Source of the DNA: an uncultured Spirochaetaceae bacterium
GTDB lineage: Bacteria; Spirochaetota; Spirochaetia; Sphaerochaetales; Sphaerochaetaceae
Direction of reading: 5' to 3'
Assembly: GCA_944389505.1 (NCBI GenBank)
Contig: CALXMP010000004.1
Span: 1 to 64,000 of the forward strand
DNA length: 64,000 nt
Shown: positions 45,862 to 55,221 of the stretch, one piece after another
Layout of the letters: each line of letters starts with the position of its first letter
How positions within the stretch are numbered: position 1 is the first letter of the stretch
The notes under the pieces: model-generated
The model's input: only the letters and a program-made list of their open reading frames with translations
Databases searched by the model: none
What the model was told of the DNA's origin: nothing
Program-made: the position numbers and the translations under genes

Positions 45862-46875
45862 ATGAGAACCACAGAGAGAAGACGGAAAGAAGTACTTGCC
45901 GTATTGATTATAATATACCTTGCTATCTTTGTACTATCCTTTTCCATAGGACGCTTCCCTGTATCTCCTATAGAGCTCATGCGCATATTGCTTTCCAGGA
46001 TTCTGCCTATAGAGAAGACCTGGGCTGCGCAGGCAGAAGCCGTTGTCTTCAGCATCAGGCTTCCCAGGATTGCGGTATCATCGCTTATCGGAGCAGCTCT
46101 TGCCCTCTCTGGAAGCATATTCCAGATAATATTCCGCAATCCCATGGTCTCCCCCGATGTCCTTGGATGCTCGGCAGGAGCAGGATTCGGTGCAGCGCTT
46201 GCACTGCTTCTCGGACTAAGCGGATTGGGCGTTTCCTTGTCCGCATTCATCGCGGGCCTTGCCGCTGTCATGATAGTCTGGAGAATAGGCTCTGTGATGA
46301 AGGGCAATCACATACTCGGACTGATACTCAGCGGCATAATGGTCAGCTCGGTATTCCAGTCAGCGACCAGTTTTGTGAAGCTTGTTGCGGATCCAGAGAA
46401 TGAACTGCCGGCAATAACATACTTTTTGATGGGATCGCTTGCAGGAGCGGGCAAGGATGAGCTTATGCTGATCATCCTTCCTATGGTAATAGCATTCATA
46501 CCGGTCCTGCTCCTCTCATGGAGGCTGAATATCCTATCACTGCCGGAAGAGGAAGCCCTGTCCCTTGGCATTCCTGTCAGGATGATAAGAGCCATAGCGA
46601 TCGCATCAGCATCGCTTATGACCGCATTGACGGTTGCCGTAGCTGGAATGATAGGCTGGGTCGGGCTTGTCATACCCCATATAACGAGGATGACTGCGGG
46701 AACGGATGCAAGGACAGCAGTCCCTGCTTCGGTGCTTCTCGGAGCCGCATTCCTCACAGCAGTCGATACAGCATCCCGCAGCATGGCGACCTCGGAGATC
46801 CCGATAGGCATACTGACATCATTCATAGGTGCACCATTCTTCCTCTATCTCATAATAAGGGAGGGACGAAGATGA
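45862..46875 (+). CDS. FecCD-type ABC transporter permease (siderophore/cobalamin/haem family)
   Basis: A 337-residue membrane protein with about nine or ten helices. The family motifs SIRLPRIAVSSLIGAALALSGSIFQIIFRNPMVSPDVLG and MIGWVGLVIPHITRM are present. Only one permease gene is present, so it works as a homodimer. It is the first gene of a four-gene operon: permease, ATPase, methyltransferase, binding protein, each overlapping the next. Cargo is an iron-chelate, haem, cobalamin or other metal chelate. Confidence 0.94.
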   Translation: MRTTERRRKEVLAVLIIIYLAIFVLSFSIGRFPVSPIELMRILLSRILPIEKTWAAQAEAVVFSIRLPRIAVSSLIGAALALSGSIFQIIFRNPMVSPDVLGCSAGAGFGAALALLLGLSGLGVSLSAFIAGLAAVMIVWRIGSVMKGNHILGLILSGIMVSSVFQSATSFVKLVADPENELPAITYFLMGSLAGAGKDELMLIILPMVIAFIPVLLLSWRLNILSLPEEEALSLGIPVRMIRAIAIASASLMTALTVAVAGMIGWVGLVIPHITRMTAGTDARTAVPASVLLGAAFLTAVDTASRSMATSEIPIGILTSFIGAPFFLYLIIREGRR

Positions 46876-47645
46876 GGCTCGAAACAAGGAATATCTCTTT
46901 CGGATACGGTAGGAGAAGGATCCTTTCAGAGGTTTCCCTGCTCATCGAAGGCGGTCATATCGCATCCCTCATAGGTCGCAACGGCGCTGGCAAGACAACC
47001 CTGATCAGGATCATCATGGGATTTCTCTCCCCTGACGAGGGATCGGTACTCATAGATGGTAGCGATGCTATATCGATGAAGGCGGAGGATAGAGCGAAGG
47101 CAATAGCATACATTCCCCAGTATTCATCGATGGTATATAGATATACAGTCCTCGACTCCGTGCTTATGGGAAGAGCGCCTCATATAGGGCTGTTCGGGCA
47201 TCCAGGAAAAAAGGATATAGATAAAGCCGCCGAAGCTCTTGCCATGCTTGGCATAGAAGACCTTGCGGAAAGACCCTGTGATGAGCTTTCCGGGGGTGAG
47301 AGGCAGCTGATGATGATTGCAAGAGCGCTTGCCCAGGATGCGAGGATCCTCATCCTTGATGAACCGACATCATCGCTTGATTACCCAAACCAGCTTCTAG
47401 TGATGGAAACAATCTCCCGGCTAAGGGAAAAGGGGTATTCAATACTCTTCTCCACGCATAACCCGGAACATGCACTGATGGTATCTGATACAATCATCAT
47501 GCTCGGGATGGATGGCAAAGCCGTATCAAGGAATCCGGAGGAGCTCCTTGATGGCCGTGAGCTCTCGTCCCTCTATGGCAGGAAGCTCTGCATTTCGAGG
47601 ATAGAAACAGGCAAAGGAGAACGGATCGTATGCGTACCGGAGTAG
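46872..47645 (+). CDS. FecE/BtuD-type ABC transporter ATP-binding protein
   Basis: A 257-residue ABC ATPase. Walker A is GRNGAGKTT, the signature is LSGGERQLMMIARAL, and Walker B is ILILDEPTSSLDYPNQ. The FSTHNPEHALMVSD H-loop follows. The start at 46872 overlaps the permease stop as ATGA; a longer in-frame ORF upstream is only a shadow of the permease gene. It energises the uptake system of this operon. Confidence 0.95.
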   Translation: MRLETRNISFGYGRRRILSEVSLLIEGGHIASLIGRNGAGKTTLIRIIMGFLSPDEGSVLIDGSDAISMKAEDRAKAIAYIPQYSSMVYRYTVLDSVLMGRAPHIGLFGHPGKKDIDKAAEALAMLGIEDLAERPCDELSGGERQLMMIARALAQDARILILDEPTSSLDYPNQLLVMETISRLREKGYSILFSTHNPEHALMVSDTIIMLGMDGKAVSRNPEELLDGRELSSLYGRKLCISRIETGKGERIVCVPE

Positions 47646-48304
47646 CATGGTGGGACGAGGAGAGAATCATCTGGTACGAACGTGCGGCGAAGTGCTGCTC
47701 ATTCCATAAGGAACTCTCAGAAATCATCCTGAACCATATTGATATATCCAGATCCGTCAATGAGATAGGATGCGGACTTGGGCATGCTGCGGAGATTCTA
47801 TACAAGCGAGGTGTGGATATATCGGCATCGGATAGGGATCCTATGGTAATAAAAGCTGCACAGGAGCGGTCAGGCCTCGATATATTCTCAGTTCATGATG
47901 CAGAGGAAGGTATCGTCCCTACCCCTCAGCTCCTGATGATCTTCTTTGGCCGCCTGATAGATGACGGCAAGCTTGGAAGATACCTGGAAAGTGCTGAACG
48001 AATCATCTATATCCTATCCGAGCACTCGGGCCAGGGAATCGATACAGGAAGGAAAGGCTCAATGGAGACTGAAAGGTTCCTCCGAGAATACCCCGGTATT
48101 GAATTCTCTTCAGAGCATTTCATGACCCCATTCCCCCAGCCCCTCGAATCTATCAATGAAGCCAGGCATTTCATCGGCAAGAGCTATGGAGAGGACAGAA
48201 TTGATGCCCTGCTGCCATTCGTCCAGCCATCACACAAAGATTACCCGCTGATATTCATCAACAATAAGAAGTGCACCCTTTTTGATATACGGAGGAAGAT
48301 ATGA
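47630..48304 (+). CDS. class I SAM-dependent methyltransferase-like protein inside the metallophore ABC operon
   Basis: A 224-residue protein. Motif I of SAM methyltransferases is visible as VNEIGCGLGHAAEIL (about residues 43-57), followed by an acidic strand end, ISASDRDP. The expected LMIFFGRL and YILSEHS strands come later. It overlaps both neighbours: 16 bases with the ATPase and ATGA with the binding protein, so it belongs to the uptake system. A methyltransferase between transporter genes may modify or demethylate the imported chelate. The substrate is unknown. Confidence 0.7.
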   Translation: MRTGVAWWDEERIIWYERAAKCCSFHKELSEIILNHIDISRSVNEIGCGLGHAAEILYKRGVDISASDRDPMVIKAAQERSGLDIFSVHDAEEGIVPTPQLLMIFFGRLIDDGKLGRYLESAERIIYILSEHSGQGIDTGRKGSMETERFLREYPGIEFSSEHFMTPFPQPLESINEARHFIGKSYGEDRIDALLPFVQPSHKDYPLIFINNKKCTLFDIRRKI

Positions 48305-49311
48305 GAAAGCTATTGATAGCTGTCATGATACTGGCAGCCGCCAGTGTCTCTGCAGTTCCATTCACGGACTCACTCGGAAGAACGGTGGAGCTTCCGGATA
48401 GAATTGAGAGAATCGTCCCTTCAGGCAATCTTGCCCAGATGGTCCTCTACTCCCTTGCTCCTGAACGCATAGCAGGATGGTCATCAAAGCTCTCAGGATC
48501 TGCAGAGGAGTATTTCATCCAGGATACAGTCACCCTCCCTGTCTTCGGGACGTTCTATGGAAAGAAGGCAAATCTGAATAAGGAAGCGCTCATGGCTGCA
48601 TTCCCCGATGTCGTCATCGACATGGGAGAGATAAAGGGCTCTAGAGAAGCAATGATAAACGACCTCGACAAGCTCTCTGGGGATATCATGATACCGGTGA
48701 TATTCATCGAGGCATATCTCGACAACACCCCTGATGTTTACAGGACAACGGGAAAGCTCCTCGGGCTGGAAGACAGGGCGGAGGAACTTGCCGTCTTTGC
48801 TGAGGAAGCCATCGGAATGGCAGCTGAGGCCCGAGAGAGGATAACCGACCCGGTCACGGTCTATTACTCCACTTCACCCGATGGGCTTGAAGCTATTGCA
48901 GAGGGGAACTTCCATGGCGAGGTCATAGAGAAGATAGGTGCAAAGAACATCGTACCATCATCTTTCGGCGAATCAGGCGGAAGCGTATCGATGGAACAGC
49001 TGTATATATGGAATCCTGAAGTGATTCTCTTCCAGGAAGAGGAAGCATACCGCCATGCGATGGAGAGCCCTGAATGGCAGGTGCTCGATGCGGTAGCGGA
49101 AGGGAATGTCTATCTCATACCTTCAGAGCCATACTCATTCATCGATGCTCCTCCTGCCACGAACAGGATCATAGGCATCTACTGGCTTGGTAATCTTCTA
49201 TATCCAGAACTGTATCCCGTTGATGTTGTCCAGAAGACAATCGAATACTACAGTCTCTACTACAGCTATGACCTCACAGAGGAGCATGCAAGGGAGATTC
49301 TCCATATCTGA
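48301..49311 (+). CDS. periplasmic metal-chelate-binding protein of the ABC importer
   Basis: A 336-residue FecB/BtuF-like binding protein. A signal peptide covers residues 1-18 (LLIAVMILAAASVSA), with no lipobox, and the mature protein opens with FTDSLGRTVELPDRIERIVPSG, the family start. NPEVILFQEEEAYRH is the second-lobe segment. It captures the chelate outside the inner membrane and passes it to the FecCD-type permease. Its stop codon touches the stop of the convergent EamA gene. Confidence 0.93.
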   Translation: MRKLLIAVMILAAASVSAVPFTDSLGRTVELPDRIERIVPSGNLAQMVLYSLAPERIAGWSSKLSGSAEEYFIQDTVTLPVFGTFYGKKANLNKEALMAAFPDVVIDMGEIKGSREAMINDLDKLSGDIMIPVIFIEAYLDNTPDVYRTTGKLLGLEDRAEELAVFAEEAIGMAAEARERITDPVTVYYSTSPDGLEAIAEGNFHGEVIEKIGAKNIVPSSFGESGGSVSMEQLYIWNPEVILFQEEEAYRHAMESPEWQVLDAVAEGNVYLIPSEPYSFIDAPPATNRIIGIYWLGNLLYPELYPVDVVQKTIEYYSLYYSYDLTEEHAREILHI

Positions 49312-50172
49312 TCAAGAGAAGACAATAAGCATCGTGCCGGAGATTATCATCATTAGTCCAGCAAGGGATCTGGAAGAGAGCCTTTCATGGAAGACTATCC
49401 TTGAGAAGAGTATCGAGACAAGAATGCTGAGCTTATCGATCGGCACGACAGCGCTGGCGGGGCCTTCCTGCAGAGCCCTGTAATAGCAGAGCCAGGAAGC
49501 ACCCGTCGCGAATCCCGAAAGGATTATGAACACAAGCTCATTGTGAGGAATCTCCATAACCTTTCCTCCCTTACCTGTAAGGAAAAGCACGGCCCATGCC
49601 ATCACAAGGACAACAGATGTCCGGATGGCAGTACCGAGATTCGGATCCACCCCCTCTATCCCGATCTTCCCAAGTATAGAAGTGAGGCTTGCAAACAACG
49701 CGGAAAGAATGGCAAAAACAAGCCAGGAACGCTTTGTACCGACACTCCTTTCCTCTTTATTCTCAATCATCAGCAGAGTTCCCAATCCGATCAGGATCAT
49801 TGCCACGATACCATATGCGGTAATACCTTCTCCAAGAAACACCATTGCAAGGAGCATTGTCAGCACCGTGCTTGATTTGTCTATCGGCACAACTTTGCTG
49901 ATACTCCCATTCCGGAGAGCATGGAAATAGCAGAGCCAGGAAGCCCCTGTAGCCAGACCAGAAAGGACAAGGAACACCCATGTCCTAGCACTGATGCTCT
50001 CAATCGCTCCTGATGAGTATGTAATTATGGCCATCAGCCAGGAGAAGGCCAGAACAACGATAGTGCGCACAGCTGTTGCCGCTGTTGAATCAGAGCTTCT
50101 GATCCCGCATTTGGCAAGAATCGCTGTTATCCCTGCGAAGAATGCTGAACCGAAAGCAAATATAATCCACAT
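49312..50172 (-). CDS. EamA/DMT-family transporter
   Basis: A 286-residue protein with ten membrane helices in two repeated halves. The repeat is easy to see: LSGLATGASWLCYFHALRNG in the first half and LSGFATGASWLCYYRALQEG in the second, each followed by VVPIDK. This is the inverted duplication of the EamA family of metabolite exporters. GGGGG precedes the ATG. Substrate unknown. It converges on the binding-protein gene with no gap. Confidence 0.92.
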   Translation of the reverse strand: MWIIFAFGSAFFAGITAILAKCGIRSSDSTAATAVRTIVVLAFSWLMAIITYSSGAIESISARTWVFLVLSGLATGASWLCYFHALRNGSISKVVPIDKSSTVLTMLLAMVFLGEGITAYGIVAMILIGLGTLLMIENKEERSVGTKRSWLVFAILSALFASLTSILGKIGIEGVDPNLGTAIRTSVVLVMAWAVLFLTGKGGKVMEIPHNELVFIILSGFATGASWLCYYRALQEGPASAVVPIDKLSILVSILFSRIVFHERLSSRSLAGLMMIISGTMLIVFS

Positions 50173-50251
50173 AAGCCCCCGGCATTTCCGCCCCGCATGC
50201 AGATGCAGGGCAGATATCCGACTAGAAGTCTAATCACCAGCGGGTAGATGC

Positions 50252-52018
50252 TCAAGCCATCTGACGCTCATTCTCTCTGACCTGGATATGCCGAGGGAAT
50301 GTCCTCTCGATAGCCTCCTCGAATGTGGATACGAATATGATATCCACATCGGGAAGGATTGAAGAAGGAACATCCTCGACATCCTTCCTGTTAGCGGAAG
50401 GGATGATGACCTTCCTGGCACCCTGCAATGCTGCTCCCGATATCTTCGCGAGCACTCCTCCGACAGGAAGCACATTCCCTGTAAGGGATACAGCACCTGT
50501 CACTGCAGTGGTCTTAGGCACGGCTATGCCGGAAAGATCCGAGATGATGGCAAGGGCTGTCGCGAGGGAAGCCGAGTCTCCTCTCTTCTGGATGCTGTAT
50601 GTATAGTTCACAGTCACCGCTTCAAGATTCATGTGCATATGGCGCTGGGCGTAGCTGTCCGCAAGGTCATATGCAATGTTCGCGCTCTCGAGCATGACCT
50701 GCTCGACAAGTCCTGTCACCTTCACCTCCCTCAGAGGGGAATGTACATTCCTTGCCTCGACTGGAAGGATGAATCCACGGCCTGCCATGACGCTTATTCC
50801 GCTGATGACCCCAGGACTGTAGATGAAGTCCTTTGCAAGATCAGGGAACTCCACATTGTGAAATACAGCATCCCCTATATCATCTTCCCCTACCTTTATC
50901 GGCTCAGAGGAAGCTGAGGACAGAGCAAGCTTCGCCTTCGAGGCATAGACCCTGTCTATGGCTTCCTTCAGAGGACGCACGGAAGCACTCATGCCGAAGC
51001 AGGAGTATACGAGCCTGCGCTTTGCCTTCATCGAGAATCCAAGCTTACGCCTTGCCGTTCTGTTCCTATCCTTGATCACTCGGTCAGCAATCTCCATGAG
51101 ATCATCGAAGCTGTAATCATCCATCTGGAATATGGACAGCCTGTCAAGGAGCGGAGCTGGTATCCCCTGCAGCGTATTCGCAGTGAAGATATACCAGGCA
51201 TTCGATGCATCGATTGGCAGTGCCATGAAAGCATCGGTGAACAGCCTGGCGCGTTCTGGCTGCAGAAGGTCCAGAAAGGCGCTGTCAGCACGGGAATGTG
51301 TCTCGCTCTGTCCGATCTTATCCAGCTCATCGAAGATGATTATAGGACTCATCGATCCCGCCTGCAGGAATGCCTTCAGGATAAGGCCAAATGTGCATGC
51401 CCTCCATGCCTGATCCACACCGGAAAGCTCGAAGGCCGCATCCTTGCCTGTAAGGCTTATCACAGCATGGCCTCTTTCAGGGAATGCAGAGGCAAGACTT
51501 ATAGCCAGACTCGTCTTACCGCACCCGGGATCTCCCACAAGGAGAATCGGTTTGGGCCTGATGCCATTGGCTACGCTGGTTGAAATCTCCTCGAGAAGGA
51601 AGTCCTTGAGCTTCACCATCCCCGCATGGCTTTCATCCATTGCTTTTGCAGCCCTCTCGATATCCTCTGCGGCAAATGAATGGACCTTCATTCCAAGAAG
51701 CTGCAGCAGCGCAGATCTGCGTCTTGCGATTATCTTCTCCTCCGCATTGTCACTCGAGGAGTCCATAGTACTGTCCCACATTGAGATGATTGCATCCACA
51801 GTCTCCTTGCCGAATGGACAGTCAGCAGCAGTCAGACGGCTGATGATTGCCTTCCTGGCATCCTCATCTTCCACCTCATCCGATTCATCATCCACCGATG
51901 GCGGATTGTAGTTTGCAAGAAAACTCTTTGCCATGCCACGGAGTCTCTCGATCTCCGCAGCATCCATCCCCTCCTTGAACGAATCGATTATCGTCTCAAG
52001 AACATCACCATAGAACAT
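50252..52018 (-). CDS. Lon-like AAA+ serine protease (S16)
   Basis: A 588-residue ATP-dependent protease. An N-terminal helical region (1-140) precedes an AAA+ domain with Walker A GDPGCGKTS and Walker B IIFDELDKIG. The C-terminal S16 protease has Ser482 in GDSAS and Lys525 in GGVLAKISGA, the LonB-style dyad. There is no membrane insert such as archaeal LonB has, and no large Lon N-terminal domain, so it is shorter than bacterial LonA. The acidic spacer DDESDEVEDEDA at residue 42 is notable. GGAGG lies eight bases before the ATG. Confidence 0.9.
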   Translation of the reverse strand: MFYGDVLETIIDSFKEGMDAAEIERLRGMAKSFLANYNPPSVDDESDEVEDEDARKAIISRLTAADCPFGKETVDAIISMWDSTMDSSSDNAEEKIIARRRSALLQLLGMKVHSFAAEDIERAAKAMDESHAGMVKLKDFLLEEISTSVANGIRPKPILLVGDPGCGKTSLAISLASAFPERGHAVISLTGKDAAFELSGVDQAWRACTFGLILKAFLQAGSMSPIIIFDELDKIGQSETHSRADSAFLDLLQPERARLFTDAFMALPIDASNAWYIFTANTLQGIPAPLLDRLSIFQMDDYSFDDLMEIADRVIKDRNRTARRKLGFSMKAKRRLVYSCFGMSASVRPLKEAIDRVYASKAKLALSSASSEPIKVGEDDIGDAVFHNVEFPDLAKDFIYSPGVISGISVMAGRGFILPVEARNVHSPLREVKVTGLVEQVMLESANIAYDLADSYAQRHMHMNLEAVTVNYTYSIQKRGDSASLATALAIISDLSGIAVPKTTAVTGAVSLTGNVLPVGGVLAKISGAALQGARKVIIPSANRKDVEDVPSSILPDVDIIFVSTFEEAIERTFPRHIQVRENERQMA

Positions 52019-52163
52019 ATCAGCACCCTCCTTCTAGCCCAATATGCCAATGACGCGCGAAAGCATGCCATACTCAGAAAGAGAAAGGCATACCACGAAA
52101 AGCCTGCAGAACGTCTCTGTCCTCATAGCTTCTCCTGAAAATGAATTGAATGATTATTGTGAC

Positions 52164-52182
52164 TATGCCAGGTTATGGCATA
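52164..52182. promoter_or_regulatory. inverted repeat upstream of the Lon-like gene
   Basis: TATGCCA and TGGCATA form a perfect 7+7 inverted repeat around GGTTA. Related words (ATGCCA, GGCAT) recur at 52067-52098, between this repeat and the gene. This could be a repressor operator for the protease gene 146 bp downstream. No regulator is identified. Confidence 0.3.
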
Positions 52183-52374
52183 CCCTGATTCCCAACCGGA
52201 TCAGTATCAGATATTGGATATTCCCTGTTTCATTGCTATCTCCCTACATCAATCAGAAAACTACAACTACTACCAAAGAGTTTTCAAAACGAAGTAGATA
52301 ATTATTACACAAAATAGGAGAAAAAGTCAATAGGTTTTGAGAAAATAATTTAAAGAGCAGATAAAATAATGATA

Positions 52375-52400
52375 AAAAATGCGGAAAAACAGTGTTCCGC
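52375..52400 (-). terminator. second hairpin with U run downstream of glnN
   Basis: GCGGAA and TTCCGC form a six-pair stem with an eight-base loop. On the minus strand it is followed by ATTTTTTATC. It may serve as a back-up terminator for the glnN operon. Confidence 0.5.
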
Positions 52401-52524
52401 CATAATTTAGAATATCCATCAGTTTATTGAAAACTTTTATATAAAATATATCAAATATATTTAAATTAGACATATATTATCTATATTTTTGATATTTAAA
52501 ACAGCAGAAACATTAGCATTCAGG

Positions 52525-52568
52525 TATAATAAAGTCCGCAGATAGCCTTTGAATGACTACCTGCGGAC
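52525..52568 (-). terminator. intrinsic terminator of glnN
   Basis: GTCCGCAG and CTGCGGAC, extended by TAG/CTA after a mismatch, form a long stem seven bases after the glnN stop. On the minus strand TTTATTATA follows. Confidence 0.8.
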
Positions 52569-52574
52569 AGATCC

Positions 52575-54650
52575 TCAGACATAGAAGAGGATTTCAGAAT
52601 ATGTAGGAACAGGCCATGAGGATTTATCAGCAAATGTCTCAAGTTCATCGCTGATTCTCCTCGCAGCTTCCATTGCAGGGATAATCCTGTCAGCTGCATA
52701 GAAGGCGGCCTTCTCAGTCTCCTCAGGGCTTGCTGCAACGCATTCATCGAGCTCATCGGTCTTGAGCATCAGCTCATCACAGAGCGAGCTGACCTTCGCG
52801 CAGAGAGCCTTGTCCGCATTGGCGGCAACGCCTATGCTCTCCTTGGTCTGTACAGAAGAAGCCAGGGATGCGGAGAAGCGGAGCGAAGCCGGGAGGATCT
52901 GCCTCCTCAGCATCTCGATCATCGTGACAGCCTCGATATGTATTGCCTTCTGATACTCATCGAGCGATATCTCGAGTCTGGATTCCATCTCCTCCTTCGT
53001 ATATACCTTGTGCCTCTTAAAGAGCTCAACATTCTTATCGTCGCAGTAATGGACAAGGGCATCTGGTGTTCTCTTGTAGTTCGAAAGTCCTCTTTTCTCT
53101 GCCTCAGCTTCCCATTCCCTGCTATAGCCGTTTCCATTGAACAGGATTCTCCTGTGCTTCTCCAGCTCCCTCTTTATCAATGCATTCAGAGATGCGTTGA
53201 AGTCAGCAGAGCCCTCAAGCTCATCGCAGAAGTCCTTCAGAGCATCAGCTACCGCCGTATTCAGCATGACATTGGTACATGCGATGTTGAATGAGGAGCC
53301 TGGCATGCGGAACTCGAACTTGTTGCCGGTGAATGCGAACGGGCTCGTCCTGTTCCTGTCCGAGTTATCGCGGGCAAGCTTAGGAAGGACGCTTGTCCCG
53401 ATATCAAGACGGGAGGATGATGTCCTGCCTTTGAATGGCTTATCCTCAATAATCGATTCGATTACCGATTCAAGCTCATCCCCGACGAATATCGATACGA
53501 TTGCAGGGGGTGCCTCGTTTGCTCCAAGCCTGTGATCGTTACCAGCGCTGGCAACGCTTATACGCAGCAAATCCTGATACTCATCGACAGCCTTTATGAC
53601 AGCTGTCAGGAAGAGAAGGAACTGTGCATTGTCCTTCGGAGTCTTTCCTGGATCAAGGAGGTTCTCACCCTCGTCTGTGCTGAGAGCCCAGTTGTTGTGC
53701 TTTCCCGATCCGTTAATGCCCTCAAAGGGCTTTTCGTGGAGAAGGCATGCAAAGCCATGGCGCTCAGCAACCTTCTTCATCATCTCCATCGTAAGCTGGT
53801 TCGCATCGGTTGCCTTGTTGGCATTATCGAAGATCGGAGCCATCTCATGCTGGCAAGGAGCAACTTCGTTATGCTCGGTCTTCGCTGTTATGCCAAGCTT
53901 CCAGAGCTCCTCATCGAGATCGGCCATGAAAGCCTTGACCCTGGGCCTGATAGAGCCGAAATAGTGATCCTCCATCTCCTGGCCCTTCGCAGCAGGCGCG
54001 CCAATAAGCGTCCTTCCAGTAAGCCTGAGGTCAAGACGCTTCTGATAGTCGCTCTTGTCGATGAGGAAATACTCCTGCTCGGCACCGATGGTGGCATTTA
54101 CTCTCTTCACATGCTTGCCAAAGAGCGCAAGCGTCCTCACAGCTTCGCTGCTTATCGCATCCATGCTCCTCAGAAGCGGTGTTTTCTTATCGAGGATCTG
54201 GCCGGTATATGAGCAGAAGGCTGTCGGGATGCAGAGCGTATCATCCTTGATGAAGGCATAGCTTGTCGGATCCCATGCAGTATAGCCGCGCGCCTCGAAG
54301 GTTGCCCTGAGACCACCAGAGGGGAAGCTGGATGCATCGGGCTCGCCCTTAGTCAGCTCCTTACCGGAGAAATCCATTATGACGCAGCCGTTCTTGTCTA
54401 CAGTCAGGAAGCTGTCATGCTTCTCAGCCGTTATTCCCGTCATCGGCTGGAACCAATGGGTGAAGTGCGTTGCGCCCTTGCTTACAGCCCATTCCTTCAT
54501 TGCGGATGCCACGATATCAGCAACATCCTCATCGAGAGCCTTTCCTTCCAGCATAGTATTCTGCAATGATTGATATACCTTTTTCGGAAGCATTTCCCTC
54601 ATTACTTGATCGTTAAAGACCATAGAGCCAAACATCTCAGGTACGTTCAT
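52575..54650 (-). CDS. glnN: glutamine synthetase type III
   Basis: A 691-residue GSIII, much longer than GSI. It makes glutamine from glutamate, ammonium and ATP. The GSIII hallmarks FTHWFQPMTGITAEKHDSFL and GLRATFEARGYTAWDPTS are near the N-terminus, then IGAEQEYFLID (metal ligands), KTEHNEVAPCQHEMAPIF and GSGKHNNWAL. Last gene of the operon glnA-ANTAR-glnN, ten bases behind the regulator gene. A genome with both GSI and GSIII in one operon is unusual; GSIII is common in Bacteroidetes, cyanobacteria and some anaerobes. Confidence 0.97.
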   Translation of the reverse strand: MNVPEMFGSMVFNDQVMREMLPKKVYQSLQNTMLEGKALDEDVADIVASAMKEWAVSKGATHFTHWFQPMTGITAEKHDSFLTVDKNGCVIMDFSGKELTKGEPDASSFPSGGLRATFEARGYTAWDPTSYAFIKDDTLCIPTAFCSYTGQILDKKTPLLRSMDAISSEAVRTLALFGKHVKRVNATIGAEQEYFLIDKSDYQKRLDLRLTGRTLIGAPAAKGQEMEDHYFGSIRPRVKAFMADLDEELWKLGITAKTEHNEVAPCQHEMAPIFDNANKATDANQLTMEMMKKVAERHGFACLLHEKPFEGINGSGKHNNWALSTDEGENLLDPGKTPKDNAQFLLFLTAVIKAVDEYQDLLRISVASAGNDHRLGANEAPPAIVSIFVGDELESVIESIIEDKPFKGRTSSSRLDIGTSVLPKLARDNSDRNRTSPFAFTGNKFEFRMPGSSFNIACTNVMLNTAVADALKDFCDELEGSADFNASLNALIKRELEKHRRILFNGNGYSREWEAEAEKRGLSNYKRTPDALVHYCDDKNVELFKRHKVYTKEEMESRLEISLDEYQKAIHIEAVTMIEMLRRQILPASLRFSASLASSVQTKESIGVAANADKALCAKVSSLCDELMLKTDELDECVAASPEETEKAAFYAADRIIPAMEAARRISDELETFADKSSWPVPTYSEILFYV

Positions 54651-54660
54651 GATATTCCTC

Positions 54661-55212
54661 CTATGATAATTCCCTTATTATGCCCACCGCGGCATCTTCC
54701 AGGCTTATGCGGCAATTCATCGCCTTCTTCTCTATAAAGCTATGAGCCTCGGCCTCGCTCATACCCCTTCTGCCTGCAAGAAGGCACTTGGCCTCTGTCA
54801 GCAGCTTCTCATTCTTCAGCCGGAGAAGAAGCTTCCTGTTCTTCTCCTCCGCCTTCCGGATCTTCTCCCTTGCAACGCTGATTGCACCCAGGACCGCAGA
54901 GAAACTATCCCTGCTTGATCCAGAGACATACACGCCATGCTTCATCATCATCGCAGCCATATGAGAGGAGATCTCATCCGGCACAATGAGGATTGTATCA
55001 GCATCCATTGATGCAGCGAACACAGCGATATCCTTTGAAGCGCTTCCTGGAAGCATCGCATCGACGATGACAAGAGACAGCTGGAAATCAAGGAGCTTCA
55101 TCCTTGCTTCCTTCTCGCTCTCCGCCCTGATGAACGCATATCCACCAGGCAGGAAAAGCTTTTTTATCTCATCGCATCGTGCGCGTTCTGCGACCACAAG
55201 CACCGTTTCCAT
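54661..55212 (-). CDS. ANTAR-domain antitermination regulator
   Basis: A 183-residue protein. The N-terminal 115 residues form a receiver-like domain; Asp51 in VIVDAMLPG occupies the phosphorylation site, but the usual N-terminal acidic pair is missing, so it may be a pseudo-receiver. A coiled coil (residues 112-140, EKIRKAEEKNRKLLLRLKNE) leads to a C-terminal ANTAR domain, LTEAKCLLAGRRGMSEAEAHSFIEKKAMN and onward. ANTAR proteins (NasR, AmiR, EutV) bind six-base-loop hairpins in leaders and stop a terminator forming. It sits between the two glutamine synthetase genes, and matching hairpins lie in both leaders of this locus. Confidence 0.9.
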   Translation of the reverse strand: METVLVVAERARCDEIKKLFLPGGYAFIRAESEKEARMKLLDFQLSLVIVDAMLPGSASKDIAVFAASMDADTILIVPDEISSHMAAMMMKHGVYVSGSSRDSFSAVLGAISVAREKIRKAEEKNRKLLLRLKNEKLLTEAKCLLAGRRGMSEAEAHSFIEKKAMNCRISLEDAAVGIIRELS

Positions 55213-55221
55213 AAAGACACC

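Larger units (their letters stand above)
52019..52574. other. intergenic region between the Lon-like gene and glnN, no gene
   Basis: No coding frame is convincing; the only longish plus-strand frame has no ribosome binding site and no protein character. It holds the upstream region of the Lon-like gene with a small inverted repeat, a very AT-rich stretch from 52300 to 52500, a hairpin at 52381-52400 and the glnN terminator near 52534. Confidence 0.6.

Noticed and set aside
52044-52301. An 85-residue plus-strand frame between the Lon-like gene and glnN.
   Set aside because: No ribosome binding site, no recognisable motif and an odd low-complexity end (TTTTTKEF). It overlaps the likely control region of the protease gene.
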